Assembly: GCA_018820925.1 (NCBI GenBank)
Contig: JAHJNJ010000036.1
Coordinates: forward strand, 337,498-401,497
Length of the DNA stretch: 64,000 bases
Direction of reading: 5' to 3'
Source of the DNA: Gammaproteobacteria bacterium
GTDB taxonomy: Bacteria; Pseudomonadota; Gammaproteobacteria; Burkholderiales; Gallionellaceae
Positions 1 to 8,771 of the stretch are shown one piece after another. The position numbers and the translations under genes were made by a program. A model generated the notes under the pieces. The model did no database searches. It saw only the letters and a list, made by a program, of their open reading frames with translations, and was not told where the DNA came from. Each line of letters opens with the position of its first letter. Positions within the stretch are counted from its first letter, which is position 1.

Positions 1-590
1 TGGTTGGTTGCCGGGTCGTATTTGTCGGTGGCGCCCAGTGTGTGCAGGAATTCATGGGTAATGATCACATTGTTTTGCTTGGCCATATCGTAAGAGGCGA
101 AGACATTGACCCGCCCGATCAGCCCATTCTGCAAGCCGGTGGAATGATCCAGTCGACTGGTTTGTGCCGGATCGAAATACACCAGGAACATCCTCACTTG
201 CGGGCCGGGTCCGGTCATGTCGGCATTGCGGAATGCCCACCAGCGCATTCTTAAACTCCAGGAAATTGCTTCCAGGGCGTTGCCGTTGCGTGGCGGAGCG
301 GGCGGTACTGCCTCTATGATTTCTCCCAGCCTGATTTCGATGGAGGCACTGGATGCGAGATCGTAACGATCGGCTTCTTCGCGCATGAATGTTTTGATCG
401 GCTTGAAATCATTCGCAGTCAGGGTGCGCAAAAACTGCTTCACGTTTTCGCTGCCATCACCGTTGACCGGATAAATATTGACCGGCAGATCGTACTTCCA
501 CTCAACTGAACGAGTTTTGCTGCGCCAGGCGCCAAGCGCAACACCGGCAAGGATTAACAGCAGAATCAGGATGCGGAATGCTTTGAACAT
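1..590 (-). CDS. HExxH metalloprotease-like membrane-anchored protein (partial, runs off left edge)
   Basis: An open frame reads leftwards from an ATG at 588-590 to the window edge: 196 complete codons with no stop. The N-terminus (MFKAFRILILLLILAGVALG) is a hydrophobic signal anchor. Near the visible end it has an HEFLHTLG motif preceded by a hydrophobic stretch and followed by ATD, matching the HExxHxxGxxD zinc signature of metzincin-type proteases, with E as catalytic base. The catalytic half may therefore lie just outside the window. No clear Shine-Dalgarno is visible. The gene is convergent with nothing and stands 48 bp beyond the stop of the GMC oxidoreductase gene, same strand. Substrate and family are not identifiable from this fragment; secreted or periplasmic protease is inference. 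Confidence 0.7.
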   Translation of the reverse strand, partial: MFKAFRILILLLILAGVALGAWRSKTRSVEWKYDLPVNIYPVNGDGSENVKQFLRTLTANDFKPIKTFMREEADRYDLASSASIEIRLGEIIEAVPPAPPRNGNALEAISWSLRMRWWAFRNADMTGPGPQVRMFLVYFDPAQTSRLDHSTGLQNGLIGRVNVFASYDMAKQNNVIITHEFLHTLGATDKYDPATN

Positions 591-638
591 GGCAATAGAC
601 TACCGGAGAATGAGTGAAAGGTGGCGGGCTATTCGCAC

Positions 639-2243
639 TCAGTTATTTGAACGAATCAGGTCGCTGGCTTTCTCGCCGACCATGATGGCGGGGGCATTGG
701 TGTTGCCGCTGATCAGTTCGGGGAAGATGGAGGCATCGGCGACGCGCAACCCTTCCATGCCTTTCACCCGCAGTTGCGCATCCACCACCGCGAGCGGATC
801 GCTGCCGGGTCCCATTCTGCATGTCCCCGCCGGGTGATACTGCGTGTCGGCGCGATTGCGGATGTCGGCTTCCATTGCAGCAACATCGTCGCTGCGCACC
901 GGATAGAGCATCTCGCCGCGCACGGAATCGAACGGTCTGGATTCGATGATGCGCTGCTGTATCTGCCCGCCTTTCACCAGCATGTGCAGGTCGCGCTCGT
1001 CGGACAGGAATCCCGGATCGATCAGGAGCGCATCGCGCGGGTCGGTACTGCGCAGTGCCACTGTTCCGCGGCTGTATGGATGCAGCACATCGACGTGGGT
1101 GGAAATGCCGTGCCCCAGATGCAGCTTGCGCGCGTGGTCATCGACAATCGCGAGGACGAATATCAACTGCAGGTCGGGGGTTGCAAGCTCCGGCGAGGAA
1201 CGGATGAAGGCGCCCGCCGTGGCGTAGGCGCTGCTGATCATGCCGGTGCGCTGCCTGTGCCATTCCGGCATTGCGGCAGCGACCTTGGCAATACCGCGCA
1301 CGGAAATGCCGAACGAGGCGGTGTCGTCGGGCACGCGCCACGCCTGGACGTAATCAAGGTGATCCTGCAGGTTCTTGCCCACGCCGGGCAGATGCTGCAC
1401 GACGGGAATACCGAACTTCTGCAATTCGCTGCTATCGCCGACGCCGGACAGCATGAGCAACTGCGGCGAGCCGAACGCGCCCGCGGACAGGATGACTTCG
1501 CGGCGTGCGTGGATTTGTTTGAGTTCATTCCCCCGGTAATAACTCACCCCCGTGGCGCGGCGGCCTTCAAAATTCACTTTGGCGGTCACGGCATGCGTGA
1601 GCACCTGCAGATTGGGGCGCGACAGGTTGGGCGTGAGGTAGGCTTTCGCCGCACTGCAGCGCTCACCGTTGATATGGGTGACCTGATACAGGAATGCACC
1701 TTCCTGTGCTGTGCCGTTGTAATCCGGATTCAGCGGAATGCCGTTCAGTGCCGCCGCTTGCAGGAAAAGATCGCTGAGCGGGCTCTGGTAGCGCTGATAC
1801 GTTACGTTCAGCGGCCCCTGCTGTCCGTGGAAATTGTCGCTGAATTGTTCATTGTGTTCGCAGCGCTTGAACAGTGGCAACACGTCGTCGTACGACCAAC
1901 CGGGATTGCCGAGCGCCGCCCAGTGGTCGTAATCCCATTTGTTGCCGCGCACATAGAGCATGGCATTAACTGAGCTGGAGCCGCCCAGTGTCTTGCCGCG
2001 CGGCTGGTAGCCGCGTCTGCCGTTGAGTCCCGGTTGCGGTACGGTTTCAAAAGCGTAGTTGTACTTGGTTATCCATGTCATCGTTGCCACACCCGCCGGT
2101 GCCTGGATCAGCACGCTGTCGTCGGAGCCGCCCGCTTCCAGCAGGCAGACGCTGACGTCCGGGTCTTCGCTCAGGCGGGCGGCGATCACGCATCCGGCGG
2201 AACCGGCGCCGACGACGATGTAGTCGAAGGTTTGTTCACTCAT
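639..2243 (-). CDS. GMC family FAD-dependent oxidoreductase (choline/alcohol dehydrogenase type)
   Basis: The 534-residue product has the GMC fold signatures: an N-terminal FAD-binding GAGSAG motif at residues 12-17, the GGSSSVNAM signature around residue 87, and the C-terminal active-site pair H in QYHPAGTCRMG and N in NTNAPA. This family (BetA, AlkJ, polyethylene glycol dehydrogenase) oxidises primary alcohols to aldehydes and passes electrons to the quinone pool or a cytochrome. No signal peptide is seen, so a cytoplasmic or membrane-associated location is likely. An aldehyde dehydrogenase gene lies immediately upstream on the same strand, which suggests a two-step alcohol to acid oxidation. 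The two genes are separated only by a 143-bp inverted-repeat element whose edge sits 5 bp upstream of this ATG, so the ribosome-binding region may come from that element. Exact substrate cannot be told. Confidence 0.9.
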   Translation of the reverse strand: MSEQTFDYIVVGAGSAGCVIAARLSEDPDVSVCLLEAGGSDDSVLIQAPAGVATMTWITKYNYAFETVPQPGLNGRRGYQPRGKTLGGSSSVNAMLYVRGNKWDYDHWAALGNPGWSYDDVLPLFKRCEHNEQFSDNFHGQQGPLNVTYQRYQSPLSDLFLQAAALNGIPLNPDYNGTAQEGAFLYQVTHINGERCSAAKAYLTPNLSRPNLQVLTHAVTAKVNFEGRRATGVSYYRGNELKQIHARREVILSAGAFGSPQLLMLSGVGDSSELQKFGIPVVQHLPGVGKNLQDHLDYVQAWRVPDDTASFGISVRGIAKVAAAMPEWHRQRTGMISSAYATAGAFIRSSPELATPDLQLIFVLAIVDDHARKLHLGHGISTHVDVLHPYSRGTVALRSTDPRDALLIDPGFLSDERDLHMLVKGGQIQQRIIESRPFDSVRGEMLYPVRSDDVAAMEADIRNRADTQYHPAGTCRMGPGSDPLAVVDAQLRVKGMEGLRVADASIFPELISGNTNAPAIMVGEKASDLIRSNN

Positions 2244-2247
2244 CTTT

Positions 2248-2390
2248 AGGGAGCCTCTAAAAATCCAAATTTCGTCGCAATACTGCGTTGCTCACAAAAA
2301 ATTACTCCTTACATATCACACATATGCCGCGTCGCAATTTTTTGCTCGCGCCTTGTCTTGCTTAGAACTTTGAATTTTTAGAGGCTCCCT
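2248..2390. mobile_element. MITE-like terminal-inverted-repeat element
   Basis: Imperfect 20-bp terminal inverted repeats at 2248-2267 and 2371-2390 differ at one position (core GGGAGCCTCTAAAAAT). Inside are two offset copies of CGTCGCAAT followed by TTGCTC, at 2273-2293 and 2330-2347, a 57-bp direct repeat. The element encodes no protein and fills the gap between two co-directional genes. The right repeat supplies the last three codons (GSL) and the stop codon of the aldehyde dehydrogenase. The element type is inferred from structure; no target-site duplication is obvious. Confidence 0.75.
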
Positions 2391-3856
2391 TTGTTCTTCA
2401 GCGACGCATCCGCCTTGCCGAGAAAAAATCCAAGCGTCAGGCGCTGCACGAATTTGCCGTACGGCGGATAAAACCAGTGCGTGGGGAAAAAGCGCTGGCG
2501 CTTGAACACGGTCCTAGCGTGAGACAACTCGCGGAAGCCTTCCGCGCCGTGGTAGTTGCCCATGCCCGAATTGCCGATGCCGCCGAACGGCGCATCGTGG
2601 TTCATTACATGCAAGGACCAGTCGTTCAGCGTAACCCCGCCGGAATGGGTGCGGAGCAACAGGTTCTGCCGTTCGGCCGCGTCGTGGCTGAAGCAATACA
2701 GGGCGAGCGGACGGTCGCCCGTATTGATGAAACGGATGGCGTCATCCAGGGTGTCGTAGGGCACTACCGGCAGGATGGGGCCAAACAATTCTTCCTGCAT
2801 GACACGCATGTCGGCAGTGCAGCCGGTGACGATATGCAGTGGTATCTGCCGCCCGTCGCGCTCGGCGAGATAGTTTGCGCAGGGGATCACCTTGGCACCC
2901 TTGGCGCGGGCATCGGCCAGCAGTTCGTTGATGCGGGCCAGGTGGCGGTCGTTCACGATCCAGGTGCAGTCGTCGTTGCCGTTGACCGTCTTGCCGAACA
3001 GGGCGGTGAAGCTGGTTTTGACGCTGTTGACGAACTCATCGACGTGTTCGCGCGGTACCAGCGCGTAATCGGGCGCAACGCAGATCTGTCCGCAGTTGCT
3101 GGCTTTGCCGTGGGTGATGCGCTGTGCCGCGTCGGCCAGAGGATAGTTGCGCGTGACCACTGCCGGCGACTTGCCGCCGAGTTCCAGGGTGACCGGCGTC
3201 AGGCTTTCCGCCGCCGTGCGCATGACGATCTTGCCGACGGCGGGCGAACCGGTGAATACGATGTGGTCAAAGGGCTGCGAGGTGAAGACATTCGGGTCGT
3301 CCAACTCTTCGCCCACCACGGCGACTTCGTCTTCGCCGAATATTTCGCCGAGCATGCGCACCAGCACGGCATTGGTCGCCGGGGTGATCTCCGGCATTTT
3401 GATCATCACGCGGTTGCCCGCTGCCAGCGCCGCGATGAGCGGGCCCAGCGCGAGATAGATGGGGAAATTCCACGGCACGATGACACCCACCACGCCCTTG
3501 GGCTGATAAGTCACCCGCAGGCTGTTGGAGAAGAACAGCAACTCGGTGCTGCGCCGGCTCGGCTTCATCCAGCGTCTGACATGGGCAATGGCGTGATTGA
3601 CATCGAGCATGGAGCTCAGCAGATCAAGAATCTTCGATTCGGTGTGCGAGCGGTGACCGAAGTCTTTACTCATGGCATCGGCGAGCAAATCCTGGTAGCG
3701 GCCGATCTGCTTCTTGAGCGCCTTGAGTTTGGCCAGTCGCTCGTTTGCGGCGGGATATGGCGCTGCCTGAAAGGCGGCATGCTGCAGGGCGAAGAGCCGG
3801 GCGATGCGCGCTGGGGCATCGTTTGCCGGGCGGGATGGGCGGGTGAGGCCGTTCAT
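2378..3856 (-). CDS. Aldehyde dehydrogenase (coniferyl-aldehyde dehydrogenase type)
   Basis: This is an NAD(P)-dependent aldehyde dehydrogenase of about 492 residues. Visible motifs are PWNFP (Rossmann/substrate channel), FTGSPAVGK (cofactor loop), LELGGKSP with the general-base glutamate, and GQICVAPDY with the catalytic cysteine. The PDY after the cysteine and overall length match the CalB/class-3-like subfamily that acts on aromatic or medium-chain aldehydes. I start at ATG 3854-3856 because GGGGAGA lies just upstream; an in-frame start 24 bp earlier (3880) lacks a ribosome-binding site. The C-terminal GSL and stop lie inside the inverted repeat at 2371-2390, so the original tail was probably replaced. 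With the downstream GMC alcohol oxidase it forms a plausible alcohol-to-carboxylate pair. Confidence 0.92.
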   Translation of the reverse strand: MNGLTRPSRPANDAPARIARLFALQHAAFQAAPYPAANERLAKLKALKKQIGRYQDLLADAMSKDFGHRSHTESKILDLLSSMLDVNHAIAHVRRWMKPSRRSTELLFFSNSLRVTYQPKGVVGVIVPWNFPIYLALGPLIAALAAGNRVMIKMPEITPATNAVLVRMLGEIFGEDEVAVVGEELDDPNVFTSQPFDHIVFTGSPAVGKIVMRTAAESLTPVTLELGGKSPAVVTRNYPLADAAQRITHGKASNCGQICVAPDYALVPREHVDEFVNSVKTSFTALFGKTVNGNDDCTWIVNDRHLARINELLADARAKGAKVIPCANYLAERDGRQIPLHIVTGCTADMRVMQEELFGPILPVVPYDTLDDAIRFINTGDRPLALYCFSHDAAERQNLLLRTHSGGVTLNDWSLHVMNHDAPFGGIGNSGMGNYHGAEGFRELSHARTVFKRQRFFPTHWFYPPYGKFVQRLTLGFFLGKADASLKNKGSL

Positions 3857-3985
3857 GGAAATCTCCCCAAGACAAATCAAGGATCAGTTGTTGGCTGACT
3901 CCGGATGCAAAATATCACATGCATGCGCTCTGGGGGTAATCCGGCTCCTGTTTCATGGCAGGGTAGTGCATGAACGAACGGAGAA

Positions 3986-4240
3986 TTACGAAAGCTTCAA
4001 CTGGGACTTTGATTTTCTGCCCGGCGCGGCGGGCGGAATATAGCCGGCCAAACGGCATTTGATGCCCTCGATTTTCTTGCCTTTTTCGTACCGGGTTGAA
4101 TGGCAGGCCATCACTTCCCCTTTGGCGGCGAGTTCCGCCAGTTGGATTCGAACATTGGCTAATGAGACGCCAATAGCGGCAGCGATCTCGGTATCAGCCT
4201 GTTCGCCATGCGTTTTTAAGTACTTCAAGATTGCATTCAT
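3986..4240 (-). CDS. Small winged-helix DNA-binding protein
   Basis: An 84-residue protein. Residues 1-55 read as a winged helix-turn-helix: helix MNAILKYLKTHG, then DTEIAAAIGVSLANVRIQLAELAAKGEV, followed by a wing around YEKGKKIEGIKCRL. The last 20 residues are basic and low in complexity (PGRKSKSQLKLS), which may add non-specific DNA contacts. It resembles small ArsR/MarR-like or FeoC-like wHTH proteins, but no ligand-binding residues stand out. It stands alone between the aldehyde dehydrogenase and the methyltransferase genes, same strand. Target unknown. Confidence 0.7.
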   Translation of the reverse strand: MNAILKYLKTHGEQADTEIAAAIGVSLANVRIQLAELAAKGEVMACHSTRYEKGKKIEGIKCRLAGYIPPAAPGRKSKSQLKLS

Positions 4241-4345
4241 AGTCTTTTACCACACCCTCAATGGTGCCTAGGGTGCTAACTGTACAGGTATGGTCGGCAT
4301 AGGACAATTATTAATGAAAACGCGTTAACGTCCTGAAAAAGTCGG

Positions 4346-4975
4346 TTATCCCGATTTGCGCAGCACGATCCCGCGAAACCAGCCATTTGCCAGCATCGGT
4401 ATATCGCTGACAATCTCCAAATCAGGCGCTGCTCGCAGCACTTCTTCGAACACAACATCCATACGCGTGGCAAAACGGCGGGTGAGTGTATTGAACATGC
4501 GGCGAATCGGCGCGTGTTGCTGCGGGTGCAGGAATTTGTCGAACAGGATGATGGTTCCGCCGGGTTTGAGCATGCGCGCGGCTTCGCTCAGACAGCGTTC
4601 CGGTTCCGGTACCACGGCCACAATGAGGTGCAAGACCACATGATCGAACTGGCCGTCGGCAAACGGCAGCGCCATGCAGTCGCCCAGCACGAATTCAACA
4701 TTCATATCTTTGCCGCGCGGTATGGCGTGCGTCAGCATGGCCCGGTTGAAATCCAGCGCAGTGTAGCGATGCAGTGCGGGCAGCAAGGGCAAGTCCAGCC
4801 CGGTTCCCGCGCCGCTGATCAGGACACGCTTGCCGCTATTGGTCGGCAATGCGCGCAGCGATTGCCGGCGAAACTCGCGCATCGCGCGCTCGATAAGCAC
4901 GTCGTAAACCGGTGCGGCCAAGCTGTAACTCAGTCGTAGCAACGGATGCTGGCTGTAGGGTTGATGGGGGTGCAT
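4346..4975 (-). CDS. Class I SAM-dependent methyltransferase (PmtA/UbiE-like)
   Basis: A 209-residue methyltransferase. Motif I is VLISGAGTGLDLPLL (about residues 50-64), the acidic end of strand 2 is ALDFNRAML, and the post-motif region FDHVVLHLIVAVVPEPERCL followed by LKPGG is typical of methyltransferase_11 domains. The N-terminal region with YDVLIERAMREFRRQ resembles phospholipid N-methyltransferases and UbiE relatives. Its stop and start lie between the wHTH gene and oxyR on the same strand, with only 2 bp to the oxyR stop, so it may be read through from oxyR. Substrate is not determined; a lipid or quinone head group is the best guess. Confidence 0.82.
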   Translation of the reverse strand: MHPHQPYSQHPLLRLSYSLAAPVYDVLIERAMREFRRQSLRALPTNSGKRVLISGAGTGLDLPLLPALHRYTALDFNRAMLTHAIPRGKDMNVEFVLGDCMALPFADGQFDHVVLHLIVAVVPEPERCLSEAARMLKPGGTIILFDKFLHPQQHAPIRRMFNTLTRRFATRMDVVFEEVLRAAPDLEIVSDIPMLANGWFRGIVLRKSG

Positions 4976-4977
4976 GC

Positions 4978-5883
4978 TCAGGGCAAATGCTTGATGCCGG
5001 TTATTTTGGCCTGGGCGACTGCCTGCGCCAGCGCCTCGATGGCCTGGGTGCGTGCGAAGCTTTTGCGCCAGGCCAGCGCGATGCGCCGCGACGGCGCCGG
5101 TTTGGTGAACGGGATCACTTTCAGCAGACGGCTGCGATAGCGCGCGCTGTTGGCCGAAGCGGGCAGCACGGTGATGCCGTGGCCGGAGGCGACCATGTTG
5201 CGGATGGTTTCCAGCGAGGTGCCTTGCTGGATGTCCGCGCCTTTGCGGTTCAGGTCGGGGCAGGCTTCCGCCACCTGGTTGCTGAAACAGTGTCCGGAAT
5301 TCAACAGCAACACATGTTCTTCCGACAACTCCGGCGCCTTGATGCTGCGCCGCGCTTCCCAGCGATGGTCTGAATTGACCACGACTTCAAACGGCTCATC
5401 ATATAAAGGCTGGGTGAGGATGCTTGCGTCACCGAAGGGCAGCGCAATGACAATGACATCCAGCTTGCCGTTGCGCAACAGGGTCTCCAGGTTCGCGGTG
5501 ATGTTCTCTTCCACTTCCAGCGGCATCTGCGGTGCGACCTTCTTCAGGGCGGGGATGAGGTCGGGCAGCAGATAGGGGCCGACACTATGGATGACGCCGA
5601 CGCGTAACGGTGCGGCGAGCTGGTTCATTCCCTGGGTGGCAATTTCGCGGATGCGCTCCGCTTCTTCCAGTACGCGCTGCGCCTGCTCGACGATGGCAGT
5701 GCCGACGGGGGTGACGGTGATCTCATTCTTGCCGCGTTCGAATATTTTCAGCCCCAGCTCTTCTTCCAGCTTCTGTATTGCCAGTGACAGTGCGGGCTGG
5801 CTGATAAAAGACTTCTCGGCGGCGCGGCGGAAATTGCGTTCCTGTGCCACGGCGACGATGAAGCGCAGTTCGTTAAGTGTCAT
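4978..5883 (-). CDS. oxyR: OxyR, peroxide-sensing LysR-type regulator
   Basis: A 301-residue LysR-family protein: N-terminal HTH (residues 1-60, FRRAAEKSFISQPALSLAIQ), linker helix, then a substrate-binding-like domain. The redox cysteines fall at exactly C199 and C208 (GHCFSN...ACPD), the same numbering and spacing as the disulfide-forming pair of E. coli OxyR, which is what separates OxyR from other LysR proteins. It should sense H2O2 and activate antioxidant genes. It is divergently placed from the rubrerythrin/Fe-S/Dps block, which is the natural target set. The methyltransferase gene follows 2 bp behind. Confidence 0.95.
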   Translation of the reverse strand: MTLNELRFIVAVAQERNFRRAAEKSFISQPALSLAIQKLEEELGLKIFERGKNEITVTPVGTAIVEQAQRVLEEAERIREIATQGMNQLAAPLRVGVIHSVGPYLLPDLIPALKKVAPQMPLEVEENITANLETLLRNGKLDVIVIALPFGDASILTQPLYDEPFEVVVNSDHRWEARRSIKAPELSEEHVLLLNSGHCFSNQVAEACPDLNRKGADIQQGTSLETIRNMVASGHGITVLPASANSARYRSRLLKVIPFTKPAPSRRIALAWRKSFARTQAIEALAQAVAQAKITGIKHLP

Positions 5884-6308
5884 GATTGCCTCCAGTGATT
5901 TGCATAATAAATCAACAATAGGTGAGCAATCAATTGGATTGATGTGTGGATCCGGGTCTCATTCAGGTGTGCCAATTGAAGCGACTCCACAAGGGAGTGG
6001 CGGCGGGCAAGGAGTAGGTGTTCTTACGTATTGATAAATAAATGCCGCCCTTTCATTGTTCAACAATGGTTCGCAAAAACAGGGGGCTTAACAGGCGCTT
6101 CCCCGGCGGCTGACCCGCTGCGCTGCCGCAGCAACGCAATTCGTTCCGGGGCATGCCTGCGCCCCACGCACCGGATGATTTAGGAAACAAATCGCAGCGG
6201 TTAATTAAATCAATTGGTTTTATCGGGCTGGGGAGTCTACATTGCGTCCGTGGACAAACAGCCACCCTCGAAGTTTTACCGCAACCCACTTAACCAAGGA
6301 GAACGACC
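5884..6308. promoter_or_regulatory. Divergent regulatory region between oxyR and the rubrerythrin block
   Basis: A 425-bp gene-free stretch. It holds A+T-rich LysR-type half sites near oxyR (several ATCAAT/ATTGAT words at 5905-5945), an exact 15-bp palindrome CATTGTT-C-AACAATG at 6054-6068, and a GC-rich potential hairpin near 6095-6160. The rubrerythrin ribosome-binding site AAGGAG is at 6296-6301. OxyR control in both directions is inferred from position; I do not see a confident full OxyR motif. Confidence 0.5.
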
Positions 6309-6725
6309 ATGCAACTTAAAGGATCGAAAACCGAGAAGCACCTGAAGGACGCGTTTGCCGGCGAATCGCAGGCCAACCGCCGTTACCTGTATTTCGCAAA
6401 CAAGGCCGACATCGAAGGCTATGCCGACGTGGCGTCCCTGTTCCGCTCCACTGCGGAAGGCGAGACCGGCCACGCCCACGGCCATCTGGAATATCTGGAG
6501 CAGTGCGGCGACCCGGCCACCGGCCTGCCCTTCGGCAGCACCAAGGACAACCTGAAGACCGCCGTCGCCGGCGAGACCCACGAGTACACCGACATGTACC
6601 CCGGCATGGCCAAGGACGCGCGCGCCGAAGGGTTCGACGAAGTGGCCGACTGGTTCGAGACGCTGGCCAAGGCCGAGCGTTCCCACGCCAACCGCTACCA
6701 GAAGGCGCTGGGCGAACTGGGCTGA
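6309..6725 (+). CDS. Rubrerythrin (erythrin type, no rubredoxin domain)
   Basis: A 138-residue diiron four-helix protein that reduces H2O2. The ligand pattern is visible as the early GESQANRRY, the [11 protein letters not shown]xxH, the [10 protein letters not shown] and the final [11 protein letters not shown]xxH. Classic rubrerythrins carry a C-terminal CxxC rubredoxin domain of about 40 residues; here the protein ends right after the second ExxH helix, so electrons must come from another protein. The Fe-S protein encoded 76 bp downstream is the obvious candidate donor. Start is supported by AAGGAG eight bases upstream. oxyR is divergent. Confidence 0.93.
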   Translation: MQLKGSKTEKHLKDAFAGESQANRRYLYFANKADIEGYADVASLFRSTAEGETGHAHGHLEYLEQCGDPATGLPFGSTKDNLKTAVAGETHEYTDMYPGMAKDARAEGFDEVADWFETLAKAERSHANRYQKALGELG

Positions 6726-6801
6726 TGCGTAACACCCGGCGCGGATCGCCCACGGCGGTTCGTGCCGGATTTTTCCCGAATTCAAATACGAGGAACAAGA
6801 C

Positions 6802-8136
6802 ATGGCCGACACGCCGCGCGAAGGAAATCTGAAAGCCCCCATCCGCCATCCGCTGGATTGGCAGAATCCGGATTTCTACAACGAGGAATCCCTGTTCAAG
6901 GAAATGGAACGGGTGTTCGACATCTGTCACGGTTGCCGCCGTTGCGTCAGCCTGTGCCAGTCGTTCCCGAGCCTGTTCGACCTGATCGACGAATCCGAGT
7001 CGATGGAGGTGGACGGCGTCAGGAAAGAAGATTACTGGAAGGTCGTCGACCATTGCTATCTGTGCGACCTCTGCTACATGACCAAGTGTCCCTACGTTCC
7101 ACCGCACGAGTGGAACCTCGATTTCCCGCACCTGATGCTGCGCGCCAAGGCCGTGCACTACAAGCACCACAATACAAAATTGCGCGACCGCGTGCTCACC
7201 AGCACCGACGCCGTCGGCCGTCTGGCCGGCATTCCGGTGGTGGCGCAAGTCATCAACGCCGTGAACAAGATCGGCCCGGCGCGCAAGGTGCTCGAGGCGG
7301 TGGGCGAAGTGCACAGCGAAGCCTGGCTGCCGGAATTTTCCTCCAGGCCGCTGCGCAGCCGCCTCAAGAAGTTGCCCGCGAATACGGCGGGCGAGCCCGC
7401 AGGAAAAACCACAGGCAAGATCGCGCTGTTCGCCACCTGCTACATGAACCGCAACGAACCCGGCCCCGGCGAAGACCTGGTTGCGGTGTTCGAACACAAC
7501 GGTATCCCGGTGACGCTGGCCGAGAAGGAGCAGTGCTGCGGCATGCCCAAGCTGGAACTGGGCAATCTCGAGGCGGTGCGCGAGGCCAAGGAAGCCAACA
7601 TCCCGGTGTTGGCGAAACTGGTCGATGAAGGATGGGACCTGACCGCGCTGGTGCCCTCCTGCGTCCTGATGTTCAAACAGGAACTGCCGCTGATGTTTCC
7701 GGACGACGCGGACGTGATGAAGGTGAAGAACGCCTTTTTCGACCCGTTCGAATACCTGATGCTGCGCCACAAGGAAGGCAAGCTCAACACAGGCTTCAAG
7801 TCCGGCCTCGGCAAGGTGTCCTATCACGCCGCCTGTCACCAGCGCGTGCAGAACATCGGCCCCAAGACGCGCGAGGTGCTGGCGCTGATCCCCGGTACCG
7901 AGGTCGACATCATCGAGCGCTGCTCCGGCCATGACGGCACCTACGCGGTGAAGAAGGAGTTCCACCAGTACGCGATGAAGATCGTCAAGCCGGTGGTGGG
8001 CCGGGTGAACCAGAACCAGCCCGACCACTACGGCAGCGATTGCGCGATGGCCGGACACCACATCGCCCATGCGCGCGCCGACGGCACTGCGCCGGAGCAC
8101 CCGATTACGCTGCTGCGCAAAGCCTACGACATTTAA
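6802..8136 (+). CDS. Two-[4Fe-4S] ferredoxin/CCG-domain oxidoreductase (GlpC/HdrD-like)
   Basis: A 444-residue protein with an N-terminal bi-cluster ferredoxin domain ([11 protein letters not shown] at residues 42-52 and [12 protein letters not shown] at about 85-96) followed by two cysteine-rich CCG-type halves, of which [10 protein letters not shown] and SYHAACHQR / SDCAMAGHH are the visible remains. This layout matches GlpC and the HdrD/heterodisulfide-reductase family, which move electrons between a redox partner and quinone or thiol. No transmembrane helix is present. It sits between rubrerythrin and DUF3501 genes with short gaps (11 bp to the latter), a conserved trio in proteobacteria as far as I recall. 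Electron delivery to the rubrerythrin is inference. Confidence 0.88.
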   Translation: MADTPREGNLKAPIRHPLDWQNPDFYNEESLFKEMERVFDICHGCRRCVSLCQSFPSLFDLIDESESMEVDGVRKEDYWKVVDHCYLCDLCYMTKCPYVPPHEWNLDFPHLMLRAKAVHYKHHNTKLRDRVLTSTDAVGRLAGIPVVAQVINAVNKIGPARKVLEAVGEVHSEAWLPEFSSRPLRSRLKKLPANTAGEPAGKTTGKIALFATCYMNRNEPGPGEDLVAVFEHNGIPVTLAEKEQCCGMPKLELGNLEAVREAKEANIPVLAKLVDEGWDLTALVPSCVLMFKQELPLMFPDDADVMKVKNAFFDPFEYLMLRHKEGKLNTGFKSGLGKVSYHAACHQRVQNIGPKTREVLALIPGTEVDIIERCSGHDGTYAVKKEFHQYAMKIVKPVVGRVNQNQPDHYGSDCAMAGHHIAHARADGTAPEHPITLLRKAYDI

Positions 8137-8147
8137 GGAGAAACGAC

Positions 8148-8729
8148 ATGCTTACACACGACACACTTTACAGTCTCGAACAATATGCGCGCGCGCGTCC
8201 CGAGTTCCGCAGCAAGGTCATGGCGCACAAGAAGAACCGCACGGTGCAGCTGGGCGACCACGTCAGCCTGCTGTTCGAGGATGCGCTGACCATGCAATAC
8301 CAGGTACAGGAGATGCTGCGGCTGGAACGCATGTTCGAGCCTGAGCCCATCCAGGAAGAACTCGACGTTTACAATCCGTTGATCCCGGACGGCAGCAACT
8401 GGAAGGCGACCATGATGATCGAATACCCGGACATCACGGAACGCCAGCGCAAACTGGGCGAACTGATCGGTATCGAAGACCGCACCTGGGTGCAGGTCGC
8501 CGGGCACGAACGTGTCTATGCCATCGCCGACGAAGACCTGGACCGCGCCACCGAAGAAAAGACCTCGGCAGTGCACTTCCTGCGCTTCGAGCTGACGCCG
8601 CCCATGATCGCAACGCTAAAACAGGGCGCCGACCTGGGCATGGGAATCGATCATGCACGCTACCAGGCGCATGTGGAGCCGGTGCCGTCCGCCGTGCATA
8701 TGGAGCTGCTGAACGACCTTCACGGATGA
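8148..8729 (+). CDS. DUF3501 family protein
   Basis: A 193-residue soluble protein recognised as DUF3501 by its start (MLTHDTLYSLEQYARARPEFR) and the core QLGDHVSLLFEDALTMQYQVQEML. ATG 8148 is chosen because AAGGAGAAA lies just upstream; a longer in-frame reading from 8040 overlaps the preceding gene deeply. The family has no assigned activity but is found next to rubrerythrin and GlpC-like Fe-S proteins, so a role in the same peroxide reduction pathway, for instance as an adaptor, is inferred from context alone. No cysteines or metal motifs stand out. Confidence 0.88.
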   Translation: MLTHDTLYSLEQYARARPEFRSKVMAHKKNRTVQLGDHVSLLFEDALTMQYQVQEMLRLERMFEPEPIQEELDVYNPLIPDGSNWKATMMIEYPDITERQRKLGELIGIEDRTWVQVAGHERVYAIADEDLDRATEEKTSAVHFLRFELTPPMIATLKQGADLGMGIDHARYQAHVEPVPSAVHMELLNDLHG

Positions 8730-8771
8730 GTGTAAACTAGACACGAATCAAACCACGACAAGGAGAACACC

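Noticed and set aside
6053..6289. A 78-codon minus-strand frame between oxyR and rubrerythrin
   Set aside because: Cysteine/proline/arginine-rich composition, no ribosome-binding site, overlaps the likely regulatory region.
6316..8100. A 594-codon open frame on the minus strand opposite rubrerythrin and the Fe-S gene
   Set aside because: The coding strand shows clear ferredoxin and diiron motifs; the antisense frame is a codon-bias shadow.
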